Origin: DASQPR01 sp035713725
Lineage (GTDB): Bacteria; Actinomycetota; Actinomycetes; Mycobacteriales; Micromonosporaceae
Reading direction: 5' to 3'
Length of the DNA: 40,084 nucleotides
Assembly: GCA_035713725.1 (NCBI GenBank)
Contig: DASTMZ010000149.1
Location: 1-40,084 of the forward strand
The translations under genes were made by a program, and so were the position numbers. Below the pieces are notes generated by a model that saw nothing but the letters and a program-made list of their open reading frames with translations, searched no databases and was not told the origin of the DNA. Below are positions 16,739-26,648 of this stretch, piece by piece. Numbering within the stretch: position 1 is the first letter of the stretch; each line of letters starts with the position of its first letter.

Positions 16739-19700
16739 CTATTGCAGGCGGTCGAGGAGGTTTCGGACTCGCTGCAGGTTGCGGCTGCGCTTCTCGTAGG
16801 TCGCGCCGACGCCGATCAGGACCGCGGCAATGATCGCCATCAGCACCAGGATCAACGCGGTCGTCGAGTAGCGGGCTAGCTCGTTGATGGTCGCGCCGAG
16901 CAAGGTCACCGCGCCGATGATCACGGGAGCCTGCTGACGCCGGATCGCGCCGAAGACCGTGACACCGGCCGCCCCGGCGAGCAGCAGCGTGCGACGCAGC
17001 AGCGTCTGGCCGGTGGCGATCTCGATGACGAGGCTCGGGGCGAGCGCAGCCGTCAGCGCCACGCCGTAGGTCACCCAGCTTGTCAACTCTGGGTGCCACC
17101 GGCGTTCAAACCAGCCGGCGACGACCGCGACCGCGGCCACGGTGAGCGAGTAGGCCTCCGGGATGCCCACCGATTGCACCTTCACGAGCAGGCACAGACC
17201 CACTGCCAGGTGTAGCGCCCCGTGCCACAACAGCAGGTGACGGTAGAGGTTGGAGCGCCGCTGGCGGGCGGCCGCCACGCCAAGCACGGCGCCCCAGGCG
17301 GACAGGAAAATCGCGAGGTGATCGAGCCGCTTGGCCGCGAGGATCAGGGCGACGACCGCGCCGGCGTACGCGCTGATCTCCACCGTCAGCGATTCGGCGA
17401 GGGCCTCGCGGCGCCGCAGGCTCGGCAGCAGCGCGGCGGCGATGAGCAGTGCCGCGGCCACGCCACCGACGACGAACGCCGCGTTGTAGGGCGCGAGATG
17501 CTCATCGAGACAGATCACCAAGGCGAGCGATTGCGCGCCGGCCGCGGCGAGAATCCAGCCCGCGATGCGGCTGATCGGAATGCGGCCCCAGACGGCGGCG
17601 ACCGTGCCCGCACCGGTGGCCGTCGCGACCGTGGCGATGGTCGTGGCGGGTGTCGCGAGGCCGCCCGCGATGCCTGCGCCACCGCTCGCGACCGCGATGC
17701 CGATCACCGTTTGGCGGGCGGCCCGCAACGCCGACGCTGCCTCGCTCTCCGGCAGTTCACGGGTCAGCGCCAACGCGAGGTGGCAGATCGCGGCAACCGT
17801 GACGGCGGCGATCGGTCCGTACGGCCACGGTGCGCGTACGAGGTACGGCGTGAGGAGCAACGTCACCGCCAAGCCGGGTACGACCACCGCGACCGTTCGA
17901 CCGATCAGCGCCTGGCGGGATCCGCCGAACCCGATGGCGGTGAGCGCGCCGGCCGCGGTCAGCAGGATCGCGGTGCCGATGCCGGCCGGCTGGCTGATGA
18001 GCCGGTGCGCCCAGCCGCCGAGCGCGTCCACGGAATCGTTCGGCGGACCGGTCCACACCATCGACGCATGCGCCCAGCGATACGGCCCGATCAGCGCCGC
18101 CAGCACCGAGTTGGCCAGCGTGGCAAGCGCCAACGTCGCGGCCGGGCCGGCGGCGAGCAACACCGCGGTGTGCCGTTCGCGGGGCAGCCGCACCGGCCGG
18201 GGTACGGGTTGGATCACGCGTCGCGGCGGCGGTACGACGACGCTGCTGCGGATCATCTCGGCCACCACGGCGAGGAGCGCGCCGCCCGCCGCGAAGATGC
18301 CGACGTCGGTGAACCGGTTCGCGGGCGGCAGCCACAAGGCGGCCAACCCGACGCCGAGGCCGGCGATCGACACAGCACCGGAGGCGAACGGGAGCAGCGC
18401 GGCGAGTCGCTTCGCGACCCCCGCGACGAGCGCGAGTGCGAGGCTCAGACCAGCGAGGAACGCGGCAAGGACAACCGTCATAGGCTTGTGCCCGGCGGCG
18501 GCGACCACCCCGGCCGCGGAGGCGAACGCGATCATGCCGGCGCCGAGCGACCCACCGCCGAGCATCACCAAGTGTTCGACGTCGATGGCGACACCGGTGC
18601 GGCGGGAAACCGGCCGGGGCGCGACCGGACGCGACACGACCGGGCTCGGCGCTACCCGGACACCACGCGCGGCGTCCGCTCGGGCGGCGGTCGCCCCAGC
18701 GCCGGTCGCGGCGCCCGCGTCGACTCGGCCGGGCAGGGCGCGTTGCGGCTCGGCCGCTTGCCGGGCGGCGACCTCGATTCGGCGTACGGTGCCGGCCGCG
18801 GTAAACGCCACGATCGCGTTCACCGCGGCCGATCCGACCAGTGCGACGACCGTGTTGGCGGAACTCGTCAGGCTCGTCACGATCGTGTTGCCGAACAGCA
18901 AGCTCGCGACGGTGCCACACACCATGCTCGGGCCGCGTTCCGCCGATCGCGCCGCGACCAATCCGGCCACGGTCGCTCCGATGCCGCTCGCGATCACCGG
19001 CCCGTTCAGCGGCGTGTGCAGCGCCGCCGGTGCGGCGAGCAACGCGAGTCCTAACGTCACCGCGACTGCCATCTTTCGCTGCAACGGTGGCAGCACGACC
19101 GCGGCCGCGGCGGCAAGCAACACCAGCGAAAGCGAGGCCTGTGCGACGTCTCCGGCGGCGAGCGCGGCTTTGGCTCCCCAACCGTGCGGGTCGACGTCCC
19201 AGATCGGATGGTTCACCTGCACCACCACCGCGATGGCCGCGTGGATAGCGTGCACGCTCGCGATCACCGCGATGCCGAGGCCGATCAACCATGCGCCGGC
19301 GGTCGGACCGGCACGCCACGGCGCCGGCAACGCTCGCGTACCCGCCGCCGCGCACAGCACCACGACCGCCATCGCCACCATGACAAGACTTGGTGCGGCC
19401 AGCGATGCAACCCGCGCCACCGAGGCGATCGCGGCAGCCGTGGCGACCGCCGCAGCCACCTCGTCACTGTCCAGCCAGAACAGGTGCGCACCGCGGCCGA
19501 CAAAGCGTCCAGGCAGGCGCACGCCCGTGGTGAGCGACGGCGCAATGCTCAGCACGATCGCGGTGGCGAGCAAGAGCAGCGAGATGCCGACATCGACGGC
19601 CTGCGCCGCGGACGTCCGTACCGCCGCGATCGCGATGACCAACGAAGCCAACGTCGCGCCGCCTACCGTGAGCGGGGTTCGTTGGATGCGAGCGACCTGG

Positions 19701-22177
19701 CTCAGCGCGACCGCGACCAGCACCGCGGCGAGCATCAGGAAGCTCGCCGCGAGAATCGCGCTCACGGGTGGCGTCTCGGGCGCGAGTGACGCGACAAACG
19801 CCGCGATGAAGCCCGGTAGAGCCAGCGCCGCCGCGCCCCAGGCCGCGTCGCCGGCGCGCGTGTCGTAGTTGCCCGTCCACGTCACGCCGAACCAGCGGAG
19901 CCACGGCCGAGATCGTGGCCGCGCGCTTGCCGGAGCCTTCAACAATTCGTCGACGAGCGCGGGCGGCCCGTCGTCGGTCGGTAGCGGCGCGACCGGTGGG
20001 GTCTTGCTCGGTGGTGCCACGACGGCCGCTGCGCCGGGCTCGACGCCGACTCGCGGGCTGCGATCCTGCGGGCGCAACGACATGCCGAGCACTGGGTATC
20101 CGATGCCGATGCCGGCGAACCCGAAGACAAGCAGCACAACCGCCTGCCCGATCGGTTGCGCCATCGCGATCACGGCGGCGTACCCGCCGCTCACCAGCGC
20201 CGCTGCCACGCCGATCCAACTCTCCCGCTTGTTCGCGGCGGTCAGATTGAACGCGCCAAGGGCAATTGCCGGGACGCCCGCGGCCGCGATGGCGGCCGGC
20301 CACGGCAGGTGCCAAGCGCCGGGCGCGAGCACCGCGGCGGTCGTGATTCCGCCGACCAGACTGACGCGGCGCCACGCCGGCGACGCCATGATCATTGCGC
20401 CGAACGTGGTCAGTACCACGGCTGACACGACCTGACTCGCATTCGCGGGCACGTGCTCGGCGACCACCGCGGAATAACGGGCGAGGCTCGCGTTCCACGT
20501 CGGCGTCGACGCGTCGATCGGTCCGACGAACGCGCTCCAGCCGCGTACCGCGATGAGCGCCGCGGTGAAGGCGACCGCCGCGGCGCCGCCGATCCGACCG
20601 CCGAGCCGGGCGTAGCCGGGCAGAGCGCGCACCAGGACCGCGGTGGCGACCAGCGCCAACGACGTTGTGATGAGCCCCAACCCGGGCTCTGCGAGCGCGC
20701 CGATCCGACCGAAACACAACACGGATGCGATTGCCGCGATCCCGGCCCACACGTCGCGCATGATCAGGTGACGGAACAACAGGCCCGCCGCGAGTCCGGT
20801 CACCGCACTGGCCATCAGCGCCGCACCCGCGTGCGTCGCGGACCGCGCGTCATGGGCACGGATCAACGCGATCGTCGCCAGCACTATCGCGCCGCCGGTC
20901 ACGACCTCTTGCAGGACTCGTACGGCGATCCGCAGGTACCGCCCGTCCGGGTACCGCTGGCGGGTCCGCTGCGCGATCACCAGATCGACCGCTGCCACGG
21001 CGGCAAGAGCTGACGCCCAGGACGTGGTGTTGACGAGCCACGGATAGAGCAACAGCGGCAACACCGGCTGAAGGAACGCGGCGGCGGTAAACCGCAACAT
21101 GGATAGCTTGCTGACCTCGTGGGACAGGTACGCGACGATGGCCGCGACGAGCGTGGCGAGCCCAGCGTACACGGTGGCGCTCAGACCGAGGCGTCGCAGC
21201 CCACCGACCCACAATTCCTCCGCGTCGAGCAGGATCAGCACCATGCCCAGCGGCGCGATCCACTCCGCCGTGGTGGTCAGACCGCGTCTGGCGATCCAGA
21301 TCGGCAGCACGAGGGCGACGACCGTCAACGAGGCCAGGATGAGCGTCTTGATGCCGCCGGAGAGCGACGTGTAGATGAAAGGCGTCAAGCCGATCGCGAC
21401 TGCCATGACCGCCGCGCCGAGGCCCAACACGAGGTTCTGCACCGACCGTACGGTCGCCTCGGGTGGATGCGGCGCATGGTGCGCATGATGTCCCGCTCCG
21501 CTCTGTCCAGACTGTCCAGACTGTGCGGTCGGTCCGGGCGGCTTTGGGGGGCCGCCGGGCTCACCGGCGGTCGGCGCGCCCTGTCGGGGCGGTACGCGAG
21601 GCGGTGGCCCGCCGCCGGTCGGTCGCGTTGCCGTCGCGGTACCCGTACCGGTGGCGTGTGGCGCGGCGCTTGCCGCGTCGGGCGGTGCAGAGTGGACAGT
21701 CGTCGTGGATTCTGTCGAGGCTCCCGTTGCGGATCGCGTGCTGGCGGCAGTGTCTTCGGTCGCTGCGCCGCCCGCGGGCCGCGGTGTGGCGGCCGGCGAG
21801 TCCGCAGGTGCTTGCGCCGCGGCGGCGGTGGCGGCGCGCGAGTCGGCGGGTGCTTGCGTCGGCAGCGGGTCTGCTATGGGTTCGGCGGCCGATCCGGCGG
21901 GTTTGCCACTTCGCCCCCTGCGCCCTCGGCCGCGACGACGACGTGAGCTGCGCTCTGCCTCGTCGGCACGTTGCAGCATGGTACGAATCGCGATCGCGCC
22001 CTCGACCCGGCGACGCAATGCCTCACGGTCGACGTCCAACGACTGACTACGTCGCTGCATTGAGGCGATGGTGCGATGCAACGCATCGATCTCCTGGCTG
22101 AGGGATCGGCCGCAGTTCGGGCAGCCGGTCGCGGTGTCCGCGATCGCGCCGCAGGCTGAGCACGGGTACGTTCCCAC
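16739..22177 (-). CDS. Giant polytopic membrane protein with N-terminal zinc ribbon (SCO7613-like)
   Basis: An 1812-aa protein. Residues 3-23 form a zinc ribbon (YPCSACG ... GCPNCGRS; Cys 6, 9, 19, 22). A helical/coiled segment (about 25-70), an Arg-rich patch and a disordered Ala/Thr/Pro/Gly-rich linker (about 75-245) follow. The remainder is a very long run of hydrophobic segments, probably several dozen transmembrane helices, separated by short basic loops and two disordered loops (near 700-745 and 1150-1210). It resembles actinobacterial proteins named after the SCO7613 C-terminal domain, whose function is unknown. The start is GTG with GGGAGG upstream. The zinc ribbon and linker would be cytoplasmic and could bind a partner. 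The opposite strand is open for 767 codons, but this is a composition artefact. The gene lies 146 nt after ugd on the same strand. Confidence 0.85.
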   Translation of the reverse strand: MGTYPCSACGAIADTATGCPNCGRSLSQEIDALHRTIASMQRRSQSLDVDREALRRRVEGAIAIRTMLQRADEAERSSRRRRGRGRRGRSGKPAGSAAEPIADPLPTQAPADSRAATAAAAQAPADSPAATPRPAGGAATEDTAASTRSATGASTESTTTVHSAPPDAASAAPHATGTGTATATRPTGGGPPPRVPPRQGAPTAGEPGGPPKPPGPTAQSGQSGQSGAGHHAHHAPHPPEATVRSVQNLVLGLGAAVMAVAIGLTPFIYTSLSGGIKTLILASLTVVALVLPIWIARRGLTTTAEWIAPLGMVLILLDAEELWVGGLRRLGLSATVYAGLATLVAAIVAYLSHEVSKLSMLRFTAAAFLQPVLPLLLYPWLVNTTSWASALAAVAAVDLVIAQRTRQRYPDGRYLRIAVRVLQEVVTGGAIVLATIALIRAHDARSATHAGAALMASAVTGLAAGLLFRHLIMRDVWAGIAAIASVLCFGRIGALAEPGLGLITTSLALVATAVLVRALPGYARLGGRIGGAAAVAFTAALIAVRGWSAFVGPIDASTPTWNASLARYSAVVAEHVPANASQVVSAVVLTTFGAMIMASPAWRRVSLVGGITTAAVLAPGAWHLPWPAAIAAAGVPAIALGAFNLTAANKRESWIGVAAALVSGGYAAVIAMAQPIGQAVVLLVFGFAGIGIGYPVLGMSLRPQDRSPRVGVEPGAAAVVAPPSKTPPVAPLPTDDGPPALVDELLKAPASARPRSRPWLRWFGVTWTGNYDTRAGDAAWGAAALALPGFIAAFVASLAPETPPVSAILAASFLMLAAVLVAVALSQVARIQRTPLTVGGATLASLVIAIAAVRTSAAQAVDVGISLLLLATAIVLSIAPSLTTGVRLPGRFVGRGAHLFWLDSDEVAAAVATAAAIASVARVASLAAPSLVMVAMAVVVLCAAAGTRALPAPWRAGPTAGAWLIGLGIAVIASVHAIHAAIAVVVQVNHPIWDVDPHGWGAKAALAAGDVAQASLSLVLLAAAAAVVLPPLQRKMAVAVTLGLALLAAPAALHTPLNGPVIASGIGATVAGLVAARSAERGPSMVCGTVASLLFGNTIVTSLTSSANTVVALVGSAAVNAIVAFTAAGTVRRIEVAARQAAEPQRALPGRVDAGAATGAGATAARADAARGVRVAPSPVVSRPVAPRPVSRRTGVAIDVEHLVMLGGGSLGAGMIAFASAAGVVAAAGHKPMTVVLAAFLAGLSLALALVAGVAKRLAALLPFASGAVSIAGLGVGLAALWLPPANRFTDVGIFAAGGALLAVVAEMIRSSVVVPPPRRVIQPVPRPVRLPRERHTAVLLAAGPAATLALATLANSVLAALIGPYRWAHASMVWTGPPNDSVDALGGWAHRLISQPAGIGTAILLTAAGALTAIGFGGSRQALIGRTVAVVVPGLAVTLLLTPYLVRAPWPYGPIAAVTVAAICHLALALTRELPESEAASALRAARQTVIGIAVASGGAGIAGGLATPATTIATVATATGAGTVAAVWGRIPISRIAGWILAAAGAQSLALVICLDEHLAPYNAAFVVGGVAAALLIAAALLPSLRRREALAESLTVEISAYAGAVVALILAAKRLDHLAIFLSAWGAVLGVAAARQRRSNLYRHLLLWHGALHLAVGLCLLVKVQSVGIPEAYSLTVAAVAVVAGWFERRWHPELTSWVTYGVALTAALAPSLVIEIATGQTLLRRTLLLAGAAGVTVFGAIRRQQAPVIIGAVTLLGATINELARYSTTALILVLMAIIAAVLIGVGATYEKRSRNLQRVRNLLDRLQ

Positions 22178-22323
22178 TCGGCCTCCCGTCGGTTGCTACC
22201 CCGAAGGATGCCGAGTGTTCGCCCTTGGACGCCACTGCGACGGATTCGCCACGCCGATGCGATCGTCCGGCGCCGCCGGCTCAGGCCACTTCAGACAGAG
22301 CGGAACCTTGGTGAAGCGCGTGC

Positions 22324-23769
22324 CTAGCCGTCGATGCCGGACATCGGCGAGACGGTACGGCCCATACCGCGGTACTCCCAGCCGGCCCGTACCCACTGCG
22401 TGGCGTCCAGGCAGTTCATGCCGTCGATGATGCGCGGCGCGGCGACTAGGTCGGCGAGCGCGGCCGGGTCGAGATAGCGGAACTCGTCCCACGCCGTCAG
22501 CACGCACACCAGATCGGCGCCGGTGACCGCGTCGACGAGTGTCTTGGCGTAGCGCACGTCGGCGACCTCGCGCTCCGCGTTGACCATCCCCTCCGGGTCG
22601 TAGACGGCGACGTCGGCGCTGGCGCGAGACAACCGGCGTACTACCGACAGCGCCGGTGAATCGCGGACGTCATCGGTGTTCGGCTTGAACGACGCGCCGA
22701 GCACCGCGACCTTGATACCGGCAAGATCCGGCCCGGCGGGGCCGTACGGGCGACCCAGCAGATCCGCCGCGATCTCCACGACCTTCTGGCGGCGCCGCTG
22801 GTTGATGAGGTCGACCTCGTGCAGGAACCGCAACGCCTCGCCGACGCCGAGTTCCTGCGCACGGGCCTGGAATGCGCGGATGTCCTTCGGCAGGCACCCG
22901 CCGCCGAAGCCGACGCCGGCGCGCAGGAACTTGTTGCCGATCCGGCCGTCGTAGCCGATCGCCCGGGAGAGCTGTGTCACGTCCGCGCCGGCCGCTTCGC
23001 ACACCTCGGCCATCGCGTTGATGAACGAAATCTTGGTGGCCAGGAACGCGTTGGCGGCCACCTTCACCAACTCCGCGGTCGCGAAGTCGGTGATGACGAC
23101 CGGCACCTCGCGGTCCTCCGTGGCGGCAAGGTCGAACGTGCCCTTGTGTGCCGCGTAGAGCATGTCGCGCGCCCACTTCGACTTCACGCCGAAGATCACC
23201 CGGTTCGGCCGCAGCACGTCCTCGACCGCGACGCCCTCCTGAAGGAACTCCGGTGTCCAGGCGACCTCGACCTCGAGGTCAGGGCTGGAATGGCGGGCGA
23301 CCAGCTGCTCAACCCACTCGGCGGTGCCTACCGGCACGGTGGACTTGCCGACGATCAGCGCCTTGCGGGTCAGGTGCGGCGTGAGCATCGTCACTGCGTT
23401 CTCGACATAGCTCAGGTCGGCCGCCACGCCGTCCGCGCGCTGCGGCGTGCCGACACAGATGAAGTGCACGTCGCCGAAGTCGGCCGCCTCGGTGTAGTCG
23501 GTGGTGAACCGCAACCGGCCGCCGGCCAGGTTCTTGCGCAACAGATCGTCCAGACCCGGCTCGTGCACGAACACCTCGCCGGCGGCGAGCTTGGCGATCT
23601 TGTCGGCGTCGACGTCCACGCCGAGGACCTCATAACCGAGTTCTGCGTAACAGATCGCGTACGTCGAGCCGAGATAGCCGGTGCCGAGGAACGTCAGCCG
23701 GGGGCGCCGGTTGCCCGACGGCGGCACGGGCGGTGCCTGCAGAGGGTTGCTCGAGAACGCGATGGTCAC
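22324..23769 (-). CDS. UDP-glucose 6-dehydrogenase family
   Basis: An NAD-dependent four-electron oxidation of UDP-glucose to UDP-glucuronate, for polysaccharide and cell-envelope sugars. The 481-aa protein has the Rossmann start FLGTGYLGSTYA (about 27-38), VGTPQRADG, STVPVGTAE, the substrate lysine region NAFLATKISFINAM, the catalytic Cys292 in GFGGGCLPKD and the C-terminal NAD/UDP-binding domain. Related UDP-ManNAc dehydrogenases differ in the middle domain; the Ugd assignment is favoured but not proven. GTG start with GGAGGA upstream. No glycosyltransferases are adjacent. Confidence 0.9.
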   Translation of the reverse strand: MTIAFSSNPLQAPPVPPSGNRRPRLTFLGTGYLGSTYAICYAELGYEVLGVDVDADKIAKLAAGEVFVHEPGLDDLLRKNLAGGRLRFTTDYTEAADFGDVHFICVGTPQRADGVAADLSYVENAVTMLTPHLTRKALIVGKSTVPVGTAEWVEQLVARHSSPDLEVEVAWTPEFLQEGVAVEDVLRPNRVIFGVKSKWARDMLYAAHKGTFDLAATEDREVPVVITDFATAELVKVAANAFLATKISFINAMAEVCEAAGADVTQLSRAIGYDGRIGNKFLRAGVGFGGGCLPKDIRAFQARAQELGVGEALRFLHEVDLINQRRRQKVVEIAADLLGRPYGPAGPDLAGIKVAVLGASFKPNTDDVRDSPALSVVRRLSRASADVAVYDPEGMVNAEREVADVRYAKTLVDAVTGADLVCVLTAWDEFRYLDPAALADLVAAPRIIDGMNCLDATQWVRAGWEYRGMGRTVSPMSGIDG

Positions 23770-24037
23770 CCAGGTCCTCCGTCACAATCGGCCCGTTTAG
23801 CCGACTTTAGGTCGGTTCGTCGGCAGCTCGTCAACCATGCGCGACGCCCGTCGGACAGATGCATCGTCGGACTGAGGGGCGACCCGCGACGTTCGGCGAG
23901 AATAGTACGCGTACGCCGCAGGGGAAATGGTAGGCGAGTGGCGCAGCGTTCGCTGCCGAACCCTACCCGCCAGTGAGCTTCGTCGTCGATCGGCGGTCGC
24001 CGGTTAACCCAATACCGGAATCGAAGGCGGAAGCGGC
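23770..24037. other. Divergent intergenic region between ugd and acyl-CoA dehydrogenase
   Basis: 268 nt must hold promoters for both directions. I see a short hairpin CCGAC/GTCGG (23801-23815) near the ugd side but no convincing -35/-10 pair and no coding potential. Confidence 0.4.
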
Positions 24038-25198
24038 GTGGCCGATTTCGACGTGTACCAACTCACCGAGGAGCACGCCGCGATCCGTACCGCCGTGCGG
24101 GATATCTGCGAGGCGAAGGTGGCGCCGAACGCCGCGGTAGCCGACGAGACGGGCGAGTTTCCGGTCGCGTCGTACGAAGCGTTGCGAGCCGCGGACTTCC
24201 ACGCGCCACACGTACCGGTCGAATACGGCGGTGCGGGCGCGGACGCGTTGGCCACCGCGATCGTCATCGAAGAGGTGGCGCGGGTGTGCGCGGCGTCATC
24301 GCTGATTCCGGCCGTCGACAAGCTGGGTACGCTGCCGCTGCTGCTCGCCGGCTCGGACGACATCAAGCGGCGCTACCTGCCGCCGGTGGCACGCGGCGAG
24401 GCGATGTTCTCGTATTGCCTGTCCGAGCCGGGTGCCGGCAGCGACGCCGCCGCGATGTCCACGAAGGCAGTGCGAGACGGCGATCACTTCGTGCTCAACG
24501 GCGCGAAGCGTTGGATCGCCAACGCAGGCGTATCGGAGTTCTACACCGTGTTCGCGGTCACCGACCCGTCGGCCCGCAGTCGTGGCATCTCCGCGTTTGT
24601 CGTGGAGCGATCTGATGCCGGAGTGAGCTTCGGCGCACCCGAGCGCAAACTCGGCATCAAAGGATCCCCGACGCGCGAGGTCTACCTCGACGACGTACGC
24701 GTTCCGGCCGACCGGATGATCGGGTCGGCGGGCACCGGCTTCGCCACCGCGATGCGGACCCTCGACCACACCCGGGTCACGATTGCGGCGCAGGCGGTCG
24801 GCATTGCACAGGGAGCAGTCGACTACGCACGGCGATACGTGACCCAGCGCCGCCAGTTCGACCGGCCGGTAGCCGACTTCCAAGGAGTTCAGTTCATGCT
24901 TGCCGACATGGGCATGCGGCTGGAAGCGGCGCGTCAGCTCACGTACGCGGCGGCGAGCAAGTCCGAACGCCACGACGTCGACCTCACGTATTTCGGCGCG
25001 GCGGCCAAGTGCTTCGCATCGGACGCGGCGATGGCGATCACCACCGACGCCGTACAGCTGCTCGGTGGGTACGGCTACACGAAGGACTTCCCGCTCGAGC
25101 GGATGATGCGCGACGCCAAGATTACGCAGATCTACGAGGGTACGAACCAGGTGCAGCGCATCGTGATGGCACGGCATCTGCTCGCCGCAGCGAGGTAG
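24038..25198 (+). CDS. Acyl-CoA dehydrogenase (FadE25-like)
   Basis: An FAD enzyme catalysing alpha-beta dehydrogenation of acyl-CoA, passing electrons to ETF. The 386-aa protein has YCLSEPGAGSDAAAM (FAD/substrate signature), RWIANAG, the LDHTRVTIAAQAVGIAQG helix, QRRQFDRP and the catalytic base Glu367 in YEGTNQVQR. It has the normal length and complete domains. Its closeness to purK-purE matches the position of fadE25 in M. tuberculosis, so it is probably the orthologue. GTG start, weak Shine-Dalgarno. Confidence 0.93.
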   Translation: MADFDVYQLTEEHAAIRTAVRDICEAKVAPNAAVADETGEFPVASYEALRAADFHAPHVPVEYGGAGADALATAIVIEEVARVCAASSLIPAVDKLGTLPLLLAGSDDIKRRYLPPVARGEAMFSYCLSEPGAGSDAAAMSTKAVRDGDHFVLNGAKRWIANAGVSEFYTVFAVTDPSARSRGISAFVVERSDAGVSFGAPERKLGIKGSPTREVYLDDVRVPADRMIGSAGTGFATAMRTLDHTRVTIAAQAVGIAQGAVDYARRYVTQRRQFDRPVADFQGVQFMLADMGMRLEAARQLTYAAASKSERHDVDLTYFGAAAKCFASDAAMAITTDAVQLLGGYGYTKDFPLERMMRDAKITQIYEGTNQVQRIVMARHLLAAAR

Positions 25199-25304
25199 CC
25201 GCGAGTTATCCACAGGTCCGAACGCGACGGTTGTCCGCGCTCGCGGGCGTGTAGAAGACTGCGACGGTAATCGATCTTCTGCCTGACCAGCGGAGCGTGA
25301 TCAG

Positions 25305-25709
25305 ATGCCTGACCGGGGCCAGGATCTCGGCGCCGACCTCTACCACCTGTGGCTTGCCGGCAAGCAGGACCTGCCGTCGGTAGCCGATCAGTATGGCGCG
25401 GCGGCCGAGTCCGTCGAGGACACCGGATACGTCGCCGCGGTGATGTGGCGACCGGCCCGCTTCGGCGGCGACGACTACGGACCGGTGTTTCGCAGCTGGA
25501 CGGCGTTGCGGGACGAGTTCCAGACCATCCTCGCGGATACCGCGACGAATCTGACGCTCACCGGAACGGCGCTGTGCCTCGCCGCGAACGAATACGCCAA
25601 GTCCGACAAGGACGCGGCCGCCGAGATGCATCGTCTGATGCGAGTGGACGGCGGTGCGGCGACGGCCTACTCGTCGGGTCCGGACGCCTCGCAGCGAGGC
25701 CCGCGATGA
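25305..25709 (+). CDS. Putative ESX/type VII secretion-associated protein (EspC/WXG100-like)
   Basis: A 134-aa helical protein with a W-x-x-L-R-x-x-F segment (about 65-72) and, near the C-terminal helix, NEYAKSDKDAA (Tyr97 to Asp101), which fits the YxxxD/E type VII secretion signal. The sequence pattern (Ala-rich helix, YxxxD, acidic/Ala tail) is like EspC and other small ESX substrates. ATG start with CGGAG about 10 nt upstream. Its TGA overlaps the ATG of the next gene (ATGA), so the two proteins are made together and may pair, as ESX substrates often do. No ESX secretion genes are in the window. Family assignment is by motif only. Confidence 0.55.
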   Translation: MPDRGQDLGADLYHLWLAGKQDLPSVADQYGAAAESVEDTGYVAAVMWRPARFGGDDYGPVFRSWTALRDEFQTILADTATNLTLTGTALCLAANEYAKSDKDAAAEMHRLMRVDGGAATAYSSGPDASQRGPR

Positions 25710-26635
25710 GCTTCGACAGCTTGATGGCCGAGGCCGCCGAGATCCAGCAAAGTGCGATCCACTATCAAGTGCAACGCGGGGTGGAGCAGGCCGGCCGAGC
25801 CGCCGGCTACGCCATCAAGGGCCTGACCGAGCAGGCCGAGAAGGACTTCGCCGACATACCCGGCCTGTTCGAGCCGTTCAGCTTGATGCCGGATCCGGCG
25901 GCGTATGGACCACTCATCCACGACATGGGCACGGCGATGCGCTTCCTGTCGACCGGGCAGGACAACAAAGATCCGGTCGACGGACTCCCGTTCCCAGCAA
26001 ATCCGGTGATGGATCGGCTACCCGGCACGGAGGCCTACATCGAGAATTGGACCGGCCGCGCAGCCGAAGACTTCAAGCGCAACTTCATCGACCCGTTCCC
26101 GGCGTTGCTGAGCAACCAATTCCTGCTCGGGTCGGTGCTCAAGGGCGGCCTCGCGGCGCATGCGGAAGTGTGGCGGCGCGCACGAAACGACATCGACAAG
26201 ATCGCCACCGACACCCTTGCCGCGCTGGACCACATGAACGACTGCGGGTCGAACGACTGGTCGATGTTATTCACGGTGGTCGGCGCCGTAGTGAGCATCG
26301 CGGCCGTACCGGTGACGGACGGCGCATCGCTCTACGGCCTCGCGTTCGTCGGTGCCGCGGCATCCGTCGCGAGTTCGGCCTCCGGCGGCGGCGGTGGCGC
26401 GGAGCGCCGGTTCAGCGGCGAGACTGCCGGTGCGGTGATATCGCAGATGCGGCAGGCGATCTCGATGCTGGCCGACGACATCAGCGGCCAGGAACGCAAG
26501 ATTGCCACGGCAATGACCGACTCGTACGCGACGGTGCGCGGCAGTCACTCGGCGTTCGTATCCAACCGGCCGCTGCTGGCCGGCGCGAACGCGGGCAACG
26601 TCACCACTGACGCATTCCTGGGCTACTCGACGTGA
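25706..26635 (+). CDS. Putative WXG-type secreted protein, partner of the preceding gene
   Basis: 309 aa. An N-terminal amphipathic, Ala/Gln-rich helical region (1-60) is followed by an ENWTGRAAEDFKRNF segment (113-127), a WXG-type turn between helices as in WXG100 proteins, and a further long helix (about 145-180). Then come two hydrophobic segments (about 186-205 and 208-225), a Gly-run (GGGGG) and a C-terminal helical domain (about 235-285). This is consistent with an ESX substrate or membrane-inserting effector, but no enzymatic toxin motif is seen. It starts inside the stop of the upstream gene; a GTG-initiated gene follows 13 nt after its stop, so the cassette is a three-gene operon. 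Confidence 0.5.
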   Translation: MSFDSLMAEAAEIQQSAIHYQVQRGVEQAGRAAGYAIKGLTEQAEKDFADIPGLFEPFSLMPDPAAYGPLIHDMGTAMRFLSTGQDNKDPVDGLPFPANPVMDRLPGTEAYIENWTGRAAEDFKRNFIDPFPALLSNQFLLGSVLKGGLAAHAEVWRRARNDIDKIATDTLAALDHMNDCGSNDWSMLFTVVGAVVSIAAVPVTDGASLYGLAFVGAAASVASSASGGGGGAERRFSGETAGAVISQMRQAISMLADDISGQERKIATAMTDSYATVRGSHSAFVSNRPLLAGANAGNVTTDAFLGYST

Positions 26636-26648
26636 GCGGAGGCTGGAC

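Noticed and set aside
17565..19868. A 767-codon open frame on the plus strand opposite the giant membrane protein
   Set aside because: The translation is compositionally monotonous (Ala, Arg, Thr, Pro) with no domain. The minus frame has a zinc ribbon, regular transmembrane helices, and a start with Shine-Dalgarno. High G+C makes such shadow frames common.
25206..25214. TTATCCACA, a perfect DnaA-box sequence
   Set aside because: A single copy with no cluster, no A+T-rich unwinding element and no dnaA/dnaN nearby. Chance occurrence.
25706..26635. The 309-aa protein as a polymorphic toxin with an enzymatic C-terminus
   Set aside because: No nuclease, deaminase, ADP-ribosyltransferase or NADase motif is visible. 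The C-terminus is helical, so only an ESX-like role is proposed.
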